From assembly GCA_020635855.1 (NCBI GenBank), contig JACJYZ010000003.1, positions 744,001-808,000 on the forward strand: a stretch of DNA of 64,000 bases, written 5' to 3'. The notes beneath the pieces were generated by a model. The model was given only the letters and a program-made list of their open reading frames with translations, was not told the origin of the DNA and made no database searches. Position numbers and translations under genes: made by a program. The number at the start of each line of letters is the position of its first letter. Positions within the stretch are counted from its first letter, which is position 1. This DNA comes from Flavobacteriales bacterium (lineage in GTDB: Bacteria; Bacteroidota; Bacteroidia; JACJYZ01). Below, in pieces: positions 52,645 through 60,759 of this stretch.

Positions 52645-54774
52645 GTGGATGCGGATGCGTCGGGTGTTGCTTTCGGTGTGAACCCTGTTACTGGTAACCG
52701 CCGGGAAAAAGTGGTGTCTGCTGTGTATGGCCTCGGTGAAGGATTGGTGTCGGGCGCCCTGAACGCCGACTCATTTGTGCTGACCGGTCAGGGGATTCAA
52801 TCCAACGTGGTGGCGAAGGACCGGGCAATGATGCAGGACCACGTGAACGGGGGTACGGTTTGGGTGGATGTGGATGAAAAGCGCAGGGAGAAACCCAGCC
52901 TCAATGATGCCATTCTACGTGAGTTGAATACGATCCTTCATCAGCTCGAAAAGAAATGCGGCGGGCCGCAGGATGTGGAGTTCGCCGTGAAGAACGATGT
53001 GCTTTACCTCCTGCAGGCAAGGCCGGTATCCGCTGTTTCAAAGGAAGAATACACCGTATGGGACAACAGCAACATCGTGGAATCCTACCCGGGTGTCACC
53101 ACACCGCTTACATATTCCTTTATCACCAAAATGTATGAGGCAGTGTACCGCCAGTTCGTGCATTTGCTGGGTGTGCCGATGACTACCATCGACAAGCATG
53201 CACATGTTTTTGCCAATACGCTGGGCCTGGTTCGCGGACGCGTATATTACAACCTTCTCAGCTGGTACAAGATGCTGGCCATGGTGCCGGGCTACTCCGT
53301 GAATGCCGCCTACATGGAAACCATGATGGGGGTGAAACAACGCTTCGAACTCAGGGAAGACTACCGGATGGGTAAACAGCAGGCGTGGTTCCGCATCGGC
53401 CTGATGGTGGTGAAAATGATACGCCTTCAGATGCTGCTGCCCGTGCATCGCCGCCGGTTCCTGAAGCACCTGGATCATACCATGCAAACCTACCTGCAGA
53501 TGAACCTGTCGGCCATGACACTTCCCGAACTGAAAAAGGCATACCTGGGTTTTGAACATACGTTGGTGACGAAATGGAAGGCGCCGCTGACCAATGATTT
53601 TTTTGCCATGATCTGGTTCGGTATCCTTCAAAAGCTGACCCGGTCATATGGTATCTCCGGCAATCCCAATATCCACAACGACCTGCTGTGCGGAAGCCAC
53701 GACATTATCTCCACGGAACCCATTCACATGGCTGTGGCCATTGCGGATGACATCCGTGCAAAACCCGATGCCATAAGTTGGTTCGGAGCAACATCCGCCA
53801 AGGAGATTTGGGATGGACTTCAGTCGGGGCGTTATCCGGAAATCCTGCGTGCATTTGAAACGTACATTCAAAAGTTCGGCGACCGGTGCGTGGGAGAACT
53901 GAAATTGGAAACGGTGTCGTACACACAGGATCCTTCCCGCCTGGTTCAGGTGGTGCAATCCTATCTGGCCAACGGCATCAGCGGGGCATCCATGCGGAAG
54001 CACACCGACCCCGAACTCCGGTCACGCGCGGAAGATCAGATGAACAAAGCGCTGTCCGGACATCCAGTGAGAAAGTGGTGGTTCGGTTTCGTGCTGAAAC
54101 GTGCCAGGGATCTTGTCAGCAACCGCGAGAACCTGCGCTTCGAACGCACCCGCGGCTTCGGTATGGTTCGCAGGATCATGCATGCAATCGGTTCTCGAAT
54201 GACGGAGCTGGACATGTTGGCTTCGCCCTCGGATGTTTTTTATCTGTCGCTTGATCAGGTGCTCGAAGCCTGTGACGACCCGAAGAAAAAAAATCTCAAA
54301 GACATCATCTCAGAAGCAAAGGAAGCCTTTGATGCCTATAAGCGTCAACCTCCTCCGGCCGAGCGTTTCCATAGTTACGGTAATGATTTCAGCGACCGGA
54401 ACATCTATTCCGAAGAAGAGGAAGGAGCCGCCGAAGGAGACCTGCAGGGAACCGGTTGTTGTCCGGGTGTCGTTAAAGGCCGCGTACGCGTGGTTGCCGG
54501 TCCGGATGAAACCCACAGCCTTAATGGCGACATCCTGGTTACGTCCAACACCGACCCCGGTTGGGTGACCCTGTTCCCAACCGCATCCGCGATTCTTGTG
54601 GAAAGAGGAAGTCTGTTAAGTCATTCCGCCATCGTATCCCGCGAAATGGGTATTCCCTGTATAGTTGGCATCACCGGGCTATTGCGCGCCCTTTCCACCG
54701 GTGATGTTGTGGAAATGAATGGAAGGGAAGGCACCGTTCGCATCATCAGCAAGCATGGAGAAACAACTGCATAA
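52645..54774 (+). CDS. dikinase of rifampicin-phosphotransferase / PEP-synthase type, N-truncated
   Basis: 709 codons from the IS boundary (GTG). Starts DADASGVAFGVNPVTGNRRE, the second half of the ATP-grasp-like PEP/pyruvate-binding domain; the first ~150 residues are gone. Then about 400 helical residues, and at the C-terminus the swivelling phosphohistidine domain (CCPGVVKGRVRVV, SNTDPGWVTLFPTASAIL, ERGSLLSHSAIVSREMGIPC; catalytic His about residue 660). The order ATP domain - middle domain - His domain matches rifampicin phosphotransferase rather than E. coli PpsA, which has a PEP domain last. It would transfer the beta-phosphate of ATP to a hydroxyl. It begins a seven-gene overlapping operon, so the operon promoter is probably lost or lies in the IS. 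Confidence 0.85.
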   Translation: MDADASGVAFGVNPVTGNRREKVVSAVYGLGEGLVSGALNADSFVLTGQGIQSNVVAKDRAMMQDHVNGGTVWVDVDEKRREKPSLNDAILRELNTILHQLEKKCGGPQDVEFAVKNDVLYLLQARPVSAVSKEEYTVWDNSNIVESYPGVTTPLTYSFITKMYEAVYRQFVHLLGVPMTTIDKHAHVFANTLGLVRGRVYYNLLSWYKMLAMVPGYSVNAAYMETMMGVKQRFELREDYRMGKQQAWFRIGLMVVKMIRLQMLLPVHRRRFLKHLDHTMQTYLQMNLSAMTLPELKKAYLGFEHTLVTKWKAPLTNDFFAMIWFGILQKLTRSYGISGNPNIHNDLLCGSHDIISTEPIHMAVAIADDIRAKPDAISWFGATSAKEIWDGLQSGRYPEILRAFETYIQKFGDRCVGELKLETVSYTQDPSRLVQVVQSYLANGISGASMRKHTDPELRSRAEDQMNKALSGHPVRKWWFGFVLKRARDLVSNRENLRFERTRGFGMVRRIMHAIGSRMTELDMLASPSDVFYLSLDQVLEACDDPKKKNLKDIISEAKEAFDAYKRQPPPAERFHSYGNDFSDRNIYSEEEEGAAEGDLQGTGCCPGVVKGRVRVVAGPDETHSLNGDILVTSNTDPGWVTLFPTASAILVERGSLLSHSAIVSREMGIPCIVGITGLLRALSTGDVVEMNGREGTVRIISKHGETTA

Positions 54775-55840
54775 CATCGACCACAGTTACCTGCGTTATG
54801 CCAACTGCTGGGAAGATGCGGATGTGCTGCTGGCGGCTTTGTCGCCACAGCCGGGTGCCAGAATCCTGTCCATCGGTTCCGCTGGCGACAACAGTTTTTC
54901 TCTCCTCACATCAAATCCCGAAAAGGTGGTGGCCGTGGATGTGAATCCCGTGCAGCTGCATCTGATCGAATTGAAGAAAGCTGCATTTGAAGTTTTGGAG
55001 CATGCGGAGTTCATCCGTTTTCTCGGATTTGTGCCGGCGAATGACCGCCTGCAATGGCTGTCAAAAGTGTCGGCTGCGATGCCGGAACTCAGCGCCCGGT
55101 ATTGGCGGCAAAAGACAGGGCTGATCGATGCCGGTATCATTCACGGTGGAAAGTTTGAGCGGTATTTCCGCATCTTTCATTCCAGATTGTTGCCGTGGAT
55201 TCATGGAAAGGAAAGGGTGGAGGAATTGTTGACGCTCAAATCATCCGAAGCACAGGAACGTTTTTATGTGGAGAAATGGAACAGCCGACGATGGAAGGTT
55301 TTCTTCAAATTGTTTTTCAGTCGCGCCGTGATGGGTAAATTCGGTCGCGACCCGGCCTTTTTCAAAGAGGTGAAAGTGCCTGTGGCCACTGCGATTTACG
55401 AAACGGCCGCCCGCCACCTCAGGAAAGCGGAATGCGCCGACAATTACTTCCTCAGGTACATCATGCGGGGTACATTCGGCGATCAGCTTCCGCATTATGC
55501 ACGCCGGGAAAACTTCGATGCCATCCGCAACAACATTTCACGTATCAGTACCTGGCAGGGATTGGCGGAAGTATGTGCCGACATCGATGATTTTTCCCAT
55601 TTCAACCTGTCCAATATCTTTGAGTACATGTCCACACCCGTATTCAAGGAAGTGGCCACAAAACTGGCCAACGGATCCCGCGCCGGTGCTACGTTTGCGT
55701 ACTGGAACCTGATGGTGTCGCGTGGACTGGCGGATGTGTTACCGGATCGTTTCAGATCGGATACACAACGGTCGGAAGAATTGCATCGGGTCGACAAAGG
55801 TTTTTTTTACCGGCAACTGCACATCGACAAACGGATATGA
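54755..55840 (+). CDS. DUF3419 / BtaA-like aminocarboxypropyl transferase
   Basis: 361 residues from MEKQLHNIDHSYLRYANCWE; the upstream in-frame start is read from the preceding gene. YANCWEDADVL, ILSIGSAGDNSFSLL and VVAVDVNPVQLHLIELKKAA match DUF3419/BtaA, a Rossmann methyltransferase-like fold. The C-terminal block has DDFSHFNLSNIFEYMSTPVF. BtaA moves 3-amino-3-carboxypropyl from S-adenosylmethionine to diacylglycerol in betaine-lipid synthesis. No BtaB-type N-methyltransferase is adjacent. Overlaps the dikinase gene by 20 bp. Confidence 0.85.
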   Translation: MEKQLHNIDHSYLRYANCWEDADVLLAALSPQPGARILSIGSAGDNSFSLLTSNPEKVVAVDVNPVQLHLIELKKAAFEVLEHAEFIRFLGFVPANDRLQWLSKVSAAMPELSARYWRQKTGLIDAGIIHGGKFERYFRIFHSRLLPWIHGKERVEELLTLKSSEAQERFYVEKWNSRRWKVFFKLFFSRAVMGKFGRDPAFFKEVKVPVATAIYETAARHLRKAECADNYFLRYIMRGTFGDQLPHYARRENFDAIRNNISRISTWQGLAEVCADIDDFSHFNLSNIFEYMSTPVFKEVATKLANGSRAGATFAYWNLMVSRGLADVLPDRFRSDTQRSEELHRVDKGFFYRQLHIDKRI

Positions 55841-56517
55841 ACAACAACCTGCTGCATGTGGCGCTCCTGGCATCCGCTTTCCTGTTGCTTTTTGCGACTG
55901 CCGAGTTGCTGTACCGGGTATTCAAGGTAAAGGCGGAAGTCACCCGAAAAATGGTACACATCGTCACCGGTTTGCTCACGTTGCTGTTTCCGCCATTCAT
56001 CGATGGTCACTGGTGGGTGATGGCCCTCTGCGGTTCGTTCTTCCTGATCCTGGCCGTGAGCATGCGCACCGGATGGTTGCCTTCCATCAATGCGGTGGAT
56101 CGCGTCACGCGTGGCAGCCTGCTGTACCCGGTGGTGGTCTACGGATGCTACCTGGCATATGCGCATCACCGCGACATGACGCTCTACTACATTCCCATCC
56201 TTACCCTTGCCATTGCCGACCCTATGGCGGCATTCGTGGGAAAAACATTTCCCAGGGGCAGGTACGTGTTGCTCGGGCATGCAAAGACGCTCAGCGGAAG
56301 CTCTGGGTTTCTGGTCGCTGCTGTCCTGGTGGCAGTGGTTTCTTTCCGCATCACTACAGAACTAACTGTGTCGGCAATGATCATACCGGCATGTGTCATC
56401 GCGGTGGTTTCCACACTTGCGGAAGCTGTGAGTCACAAAGGATACGACAACCTGTCGATCCCGGGTGTGTCCCTTGCCGCACTCTGGCTGATCCGTTACT
56501 TTTTTCATATGGTATGA
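55837..56517 (+). CDS. CTP-dependent lipid-kinase-like membrane protein (dolichol/phytol kinase family)
   Basis: 226 residues, about seven TM helices. VTRKMVHIVTGLLTLLFPP, LAIADPMAAFVGKTFPRGRY and KTLSGSSGFLVAAVLV are the conserved blocks of phytol/dolichol kinases and yeast-type CTP-diacylglycerol kinase. Probably phosphorylates a lipid alcohol, producing the substrate of the cytidylyltransferase two genes down. ATGA overlap with the preceding gene. Confidence 0.8.
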   Translation: MNNNLLHVALLASAFLLLFATAELLYRVFKVKAEVTRKMVHIVTGLLTLLFPPFIDGHWWVMALCGSFFLILAVSMRTGWLPSINAVDRVTRGSLLYPVVVYGCYLAYAHHRDMTLYYIPILTLAIADPMAAFVGKTFPRGRYVLLGHAKTLSGSSGFLVAAVLVAVVSFRITTELTVSAMIIPACVIAVVSTLAEAVSHKGYDNLSIPGVSLAALWLIRYFFHMV

Positions 56518-57089
56518 CCAACAAAGAACCGGTACTGACCCTTCCCAACGTGTTGTCGTCGCTCAGGCTGATGGCCTTTCCGGTACTGATGTACCTGGCA
56601 TTTTCGGGTATGGAAAGATGGTTTGCCATTGTGTTTTGCTCAGGCCTTGTGACGGATATTCTTGATGGATGGATCGCACGTACGTTCAACATGCGTACGT
56701 CCCTCGGTGCGAAACTGGATTCCCTGGCCGACATCGGTATGTACATCGCGGCCTTCACCGGTGTGTACCTGTTCAAGTGGGAAACCCTTGGTACACACAA
56801 ACCGATGCTGGTGCTTTACCTGATCCTATATGTGGGAAGCCAGGCGATATCCTTCATCCGTTTCGGTAAACATCCCACCTTGCATTTGTATTCATTCAAG
56901 ATCGGCGGCTACTTGCAGGGGATCTTGTTCTTTACCTGGTTTGCATCCGGGTTATATGTGTGGTATTATTATGTGGCGCTGAGTTGGGGCGTGCTGGCTT
57001 GTGTGGAGGAAGCGGTGGTGCTGATATGGTTGCCGGCCTACCGTTCGGATGTGAAAGGATTGTATTGGTTGATGAAGGAAAAGAAGTGA
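56514..57089 (+). CDS. CDP-alcohol phosphatidyltransferase
   Basis: 191 residues. The family motif D-x2-D-G-x2-A-R-x8-G-x3-D-x3-D is complete (begins about residue 48 at DILDGWIAR). Six TM helices are predicted. It joins a CDP-activated lipid or alcohol with an alcohol, as in phosphatidylglycerol-phosphate, PS or PC synthases; acceptor unknown. Start ATG overlaps the preceding stop (TATGACC). Confidence 0.9.
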   Translation: MTNKEPVLTLPNVLSSLRLMAFPVLMYLAFSGMERWFAIVFCSGLVTDILDGWIARTFNMRTSLGAKLDSLADIGMYIAAFTGVYLFKWETLGTHKPMLVLYLILYVGSQAISFIRFGKHPTLHLYSFKIGGYLQGILFFTWFASGLYVWYYYVALSWGVLACVEEAVVLIWLPAYRSDVKGLYWLMKEKK

Positions 57090-57859
57090 TGGTGGAACGG
57101 GTCATAGCAGCACTTTTGGTCTGTACTGCCCTGGGTGGATGGGCCGTCAGACGTGTGGCGGGGAATGATGTGGACAATGCCCGGCAACATTGGACCAAAT
57201 ACCTGGTTTACCTGGCGCTTGTGGTCATATGGGTGACAGCCATCCTGCTTGATGGGGCTGTTTACCTGGCGGGTGGGATGGTATTGGCGGGCTTTTTGGA
57301 GTTCATACACGCAACCGTCAACAACAAGCCTTCTGTTTTTAAAGCCATACCGATGTTGTTGCTCTTTGGCTTAGCATCCTCTTGGTTAGTGGATTTTGTT
57401 TCGCATGCGCCGGTCGATTACATCCTTACGGTTTACACAATGGTGGTGGTTATGGATGCTTTCAGCCAGCTATCCGGTCAACTCTTCGGCCGGCACAGAA
57501 TTTCGAATATCAGTCCGAACAAAACATGGGAAGGACTTGTTGGCGGATACCTGGCTACCTGTGTCGCATTTTTTGTGATGACATGGAAGCTGGACGTTGC
57601 CCGCGGTTTGAAGCCGGTGTATGAAATGGATGCACGTTTGTTCTGGAACGGACTGGCCTTTGCCCTGCTGCTTTGCCTGTTTAGTTTTGCCGGCGACATG
57701 ACCGCTTCCTGGTACAAGCGGGTGTGCGGCATCAAAGATTATTCAAGCCTGCTCAAAGGCCAGGGCGGTGTGCTCGACAGGTACGACAGCCTGCTGGCCA
57801 TGGGAATGTTTTATCAATGCGCCGTATACCTCGATCTATGTCCGCACTTTCCATCCTGA
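57089..57859 (+). CDS. CdsA-like phosphatidate cytidylyltransferase
   Basis: 256 residues from the ATG overlapping the preceding TGA. Multi-pass membrane protein with the CdsA signature near the C-terminus: SPNKTWEGLVGG and SWYKRVCGIKDYSSLLKGQG followed by G-V-L-D-R-Y-D-S (usual GHGG reads GQGG here). Makes CDP-lipid from CTP and a lipid phosphate, the donor for the preceding transferase. A housekeeping cdsA is expected elsewhere, so this one is probably dedicated. Confidence 0.88.
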   Translation: MVERVIAALLVCTALGGWAVRRVAGNDVDNARQHWTKYLVYLALVVIWVTAILLDGAVYLAGGMVLAGFLEFIHATVNNKPSVFKAIPMLLLFGLASSWLVDFVSHAPVDYILTVYTMVVVMDAFSQLSGQLFGRHRISNISPNKTWEGLVGGYLATCVAFFVMTWKLDVARGLKPVYEMDARLFWNGLAFALLLCLFSFAGDMTASWYKRVCGIKDYSSLLKGQGGVLDRYDSLLAMGMFYQCAVYLDLCPHFPS

Positions 57860-58857
57860 CATGCCGCCCCGGTGACCCGGCGTTCTACAGGTTCCTGCAG
57901 GTGCCGGGGAATGTGTATCCCGATCTGAAAGAGCGCATGCCATTGCTGCATGCACCCGACCTGAAAAATGTACACGTTGCATGGGTGGCGATGCAAGGGG
58001 GGCAACCCGTGGGGCGACTGGCATTCTACCTGAACCCGGCTTTGAAATATCAGGATGGGCCTGCGGCATGCATCGGAAGTTATGAATGTGTAGATAATCC
58101 GGAAGTGGCGTTAATGTTATTGAATGACGCATCGCAACTGGCAAAGGATGCCGGTTGTAAATGGCTGATCGGACCGATGGACAGGTCGACATGGAACGGG
58201 TACCGCTTCAGTACAGATCACAGCCATCCGAATTTCACCATGGAACCTTATCACCATTTGTATTACAACGACCAGTTCCTGGCCAACGGTTTCGAGGTAA
58301 TCGGCGAATATGTCTCGAACCTGAGTGAAGACCTCACGGTCAACCTGGAGGCGCACGAGCAGGCCCGTGCGCAATACCTGCAGGCCGGTGCACGAATCCG
58401 GCATATGGATATGTCGCGGTTGACGGAGGAATTGGGTCGGGTTGCTGACCTTTGTCTTGAAGCGTTCTCCGGTAATTTCCTGTATACGCCCATCACCCGC
58501 GAGGCCTTTGTGCAAAAGTACCTGGCTGTAAAAAACCTGATTGACCCGGAATGGGTATGGCTGGTGGAGGATGAGCAGGGAATGTTGCAGGCTTTGTACT
58601 TTGCGGTGAAAGACCACCTCGACCCTTTGAACCAAACCATCATCGTAAAAACCGTGGCCAGAAGGAAAGGCAGTCCGTTCAAGGGCATCATCCGTTTCCT
58701 GACATCGGAACTCAAACTGCAGATGCAAATGACCGGACACAGCCGGATGGTGCATGCGTTCATGTACAGCGACAACACCTCCGCGGATATTTCCGGGGAC
58801 TTTGCAGGGAAACCATATAAACGTTACGCGTTATACGCACGGTCACTCAAAGGATGA
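57838..58857 (+). CDS. GNAT-superfamily N-acyltransferase-like protein
   Basis: 339 residues from MSALSILTCRPGDPAFYRF; an upstream start would lie inside cdsA. N-terminal GNAT-like half (HVAWVAMQGGQPVGRLAFYL, CKWLIGPMDRSTWNGYR), C-terminal half with a second GNAT-like fold (FVQKYLAVKNLIDPEW, MVHAFMYSDNTSADISGD). Similar to the YghO family, whose function is unknown. In this operon it could N-acylate an amino headgroup (inference). Overlaps cdsA-like gene by 22 bp. Confidence 0.75.
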   Translation: MSALSILTCRPGDPAFYRFLQVPGNVYPDLKERMPLLHAPDLKNVHVAWVAMQGGQPVGRLAFYLNPALKYQDGPAACIGSYECVDNPEVALMLLNDASQLAKDAGCKWLIGPMDRSTWNGYRFSTDHSHPNFTMEPYHHLYYNDQFLANGFEVIGEYVSNLSEDLTVNLEAHEQARAQYLQAGARIRHMDMSRLTEELGRVADLCLEAFSGNFLYTPITREAFVQKYLAVKNLIDPEWVWLVEDEQGMLQALYFAVKDHLDPLNQTIIVKTVARRKGSPFKGIIRFLTSELKLQMQMTGHSRMVHAFMYSDNTSADISGDFAGKPYKRYALYARSLKG

Positions 58858-60371
58858 AAAACATCGCACAACTCTTCCTGGAAGCCGCAAGGAAGTATCC
58901 CGATCATGCGGCCATCATTCAGGGCGACCGCCAAATCAGGTATGACCAACTGGCCGAACAGGTGCGTTCCACCGCTGGCTATTTCCGCAAGAAAGGCATC
59001 AAACCCGGCGACCGTGTGCTGGTGTTCGTGCCCATGGGCATCGACCTGTACAGGATTGTTCTGGCACTGTTTTACATGGGGGCCGTGGCGGTATTCCTGG
59101 ATGAATGGGTGAGCAGGGAGCGACTTGCTTTGTGCTGCCGGATGGCAGATTGCAAGGCATTTGTTGCCGGTGGAAAGGTGCGGTTTCTTGCGCGTTTTAT
59201 ACAGCCCGTTCGCAAAATTCCCATCTGGATCGGTACATCTGTTCCATCCGCACCGGCGGTTGACATGAAGGAAGTGGATGAAAGCACGTCCGCCCTGATT
59301 ACTTTTACCACAGGCAGCACCGGTATACCCAAGGCAGCTGATCGCACTCACGGTTTTCTTAAAGCCCAGTTCGATGCCTTGCTGGAAGAAATCAATCCGC
59401 AACCGGGTGATGTAGATATGGTGGTATTACCTGTCGTGCTGTTGGTGAACCTGGGCGTGGGATGCACATCCGTGATCGCACCATTCAATGCACGCAAGCC
59501 TGAAAAAATGAAGCCGGATGCCATCGCCGGTTGGATCGCTAACCACCATGTGAACCGCATCATCGCATCTCCATATTTTATTGATCGATTGGCCATGTGG
59601 ATGCTGGACAACAAACAAACCTTTTCGTCCGTGCAACGGATCTTCACAGGAGGTGCACCGGTATTTCCTCTGCAGGCGCAAACCATCCGTCAGGCATTTC
59701 CGGATGCCGGCATCCGCATCGTATATGGTTCCACCGAAGCCGAACCCATTGCCTCGGTAGGTGCCGATGAATTGCTGTCGGAAGGGAGGGTGACCGATGG
59801 TTTGTATGTGGGGAAGGTGTTTCACCGCACACAGGTAAGCATCATCGGAATATGGAACAGGGAGATCACAGTTTCGGATGAGGGACAATTGAAAGTGTTG
59901 GAAGTTCCCCCGGGTAAGATCGGGGAGATCATCGTAAGCGGTCCGCATGTGCTCGACAGGTATTACAGGAACGAGGAAGCGTTCCGAAGAAACAAGATCA
60001 TGGTGGATGGAAAGTTATGGCACCGCACCGGCGACAGCGGATATCTGGGTGAAGATGGGAGGCTGTACCTCACCGGAAGATGCGAACAGATCATCCGGTA
60101 CGGAGAAAAAATATATGCGCCGTTTGTGATTGAGGAAATGCTGGGTAGGATGGATGGTGTGGAACTGGGTACGATGCTGCTTTCGGAAGAACAACATCCG
60201 GTGGTTGTGGTGGAGTTGAAAAAGGGTGCAGATGTACAAAGGGTGGAGGAGGAAGTGCGCAATGGAATTCCCGACATGGAGCGCATGCAAACAGTTGCCA
60301 AAATGCCCCGGGATCCGCGGCATCATTCCAAGATTGATTACGAGAAGTTGAGAAAGATGGTGAATGGTTAA
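58854..60371 (+). CDS. AMP-forming acyl/carboxylate ligase (OleC-like)
   Basis: 505 residues. ANL superfamily: P-loop TFTTGSTGIPKA (about 150), YGSTEAEPIA, TGDSGYLGEDGRLYLTGRCE and C-terminal HHSKIDYEKL with the catalytic Lys. The segment HGFLKAQFDALLEEINPQPG then DVDMVVLPVVLLVNLGVG is closest in memory to OleC-type enzymes (beta-lactone synthetase or fatty-acid ligase). Activates a carboxylate as its adenylate. ATGA overlap with the GNAT gene; last gene of the operon. Confidence 0.85.
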   Translation: MKNIAQLFLEAARKYPDHAAIIQGDRQIRYDQLAEQVRSTAGYFRKKGIKPGDRVLVFVPMGIDLYRIVLALFYMGAVAVFLDEWVSRERLALCCRMADCKAFVAGGKVRFLARFIQPVRKIPIWIGTSVPSAPAVDMKEVDESTSALITFTTGSTGIPKAADRTHGFLKAQFDALLEEINPQPGDVDMVVLPVVLLVNLGVGCTSVIAPFNARKPEKMKPDAIAGWIANHHVNRIIASPYFIDRLAMWMLDNKQTFSSVQRIFTGGAPVFPLQAQTIRQAFPDAGIRIVYGSTEAEPIASVGADELLSEGRVTDGLYVGKVFHRTQVSIIGIWNREITVSDEGQLKVLEVPPGKIGEIIVSGPHVLDRYYRNEEAFRRNKIMVDGKLWHRTGDSGYLGEDGRLYLTGRCEQIIRYGEKIYAPFVIEEMLGRMDGVELGTMLLSEEQHPVVVVELKKGADVQRVEEEVRNGIPDMERMQTVAKMPRDPRHHSKIDYEKLRKMVNG

Positions 60372-60759
60372 TTGCTATCCTGCTTCAGACCCAAAACGCC
60401 ATTCATGGTCTGCATCCCATCTGCTGATATCTGCAGTCTATGGTCTACCATCTCACATCTAATGTCTACAGTATAACATCTAACTTACCCCAATCTTAAC
60501 TTACCTTTGCCCATCCCTTAATACAGATCTAAGCCTGTTTGCAGAGCTTTTCGGGCGATGGAATTCCAGCACTACCACGGCGAAACGCTCGTGCGTTAAA
60601 TGTTTCAGTCGTTTGGCAGCCGGCACGCCACATACTCCGTAGAATCTTCTCGGCGGATTTACCAAGTCATAACATCACGACCACGAACACGTCATTGCCC
60701 ACTTCCAATTTTGGCAGCGGAAAGAAGATTCTTTTCATGAACCCTAAACAAAACCATTT
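60372..60759. other. 388-bp intergenic leader
   Basis: 60410-60490 is repetitive (CATCTAATGTCTAC, CATCTAACTTA) and is similar in words to the 6500 repeat. AGAATCTTCT (60641) and AGAAGATTCT (60723) form a 10-bp inverted repeat around 72 bp near the next start codon. No gene or known riboswitch is recognised. Confidence 0.5.

Noticed and set aside
55722..57089. 455-codon plus-strand frame spanning three lipid genes
   Set aside because: It becomes the CDP-alcohol transferase frame only near its end; the first 260 codons are shadow sequence across the BtaA-like tail and the kinase-like gene, with no protein character.
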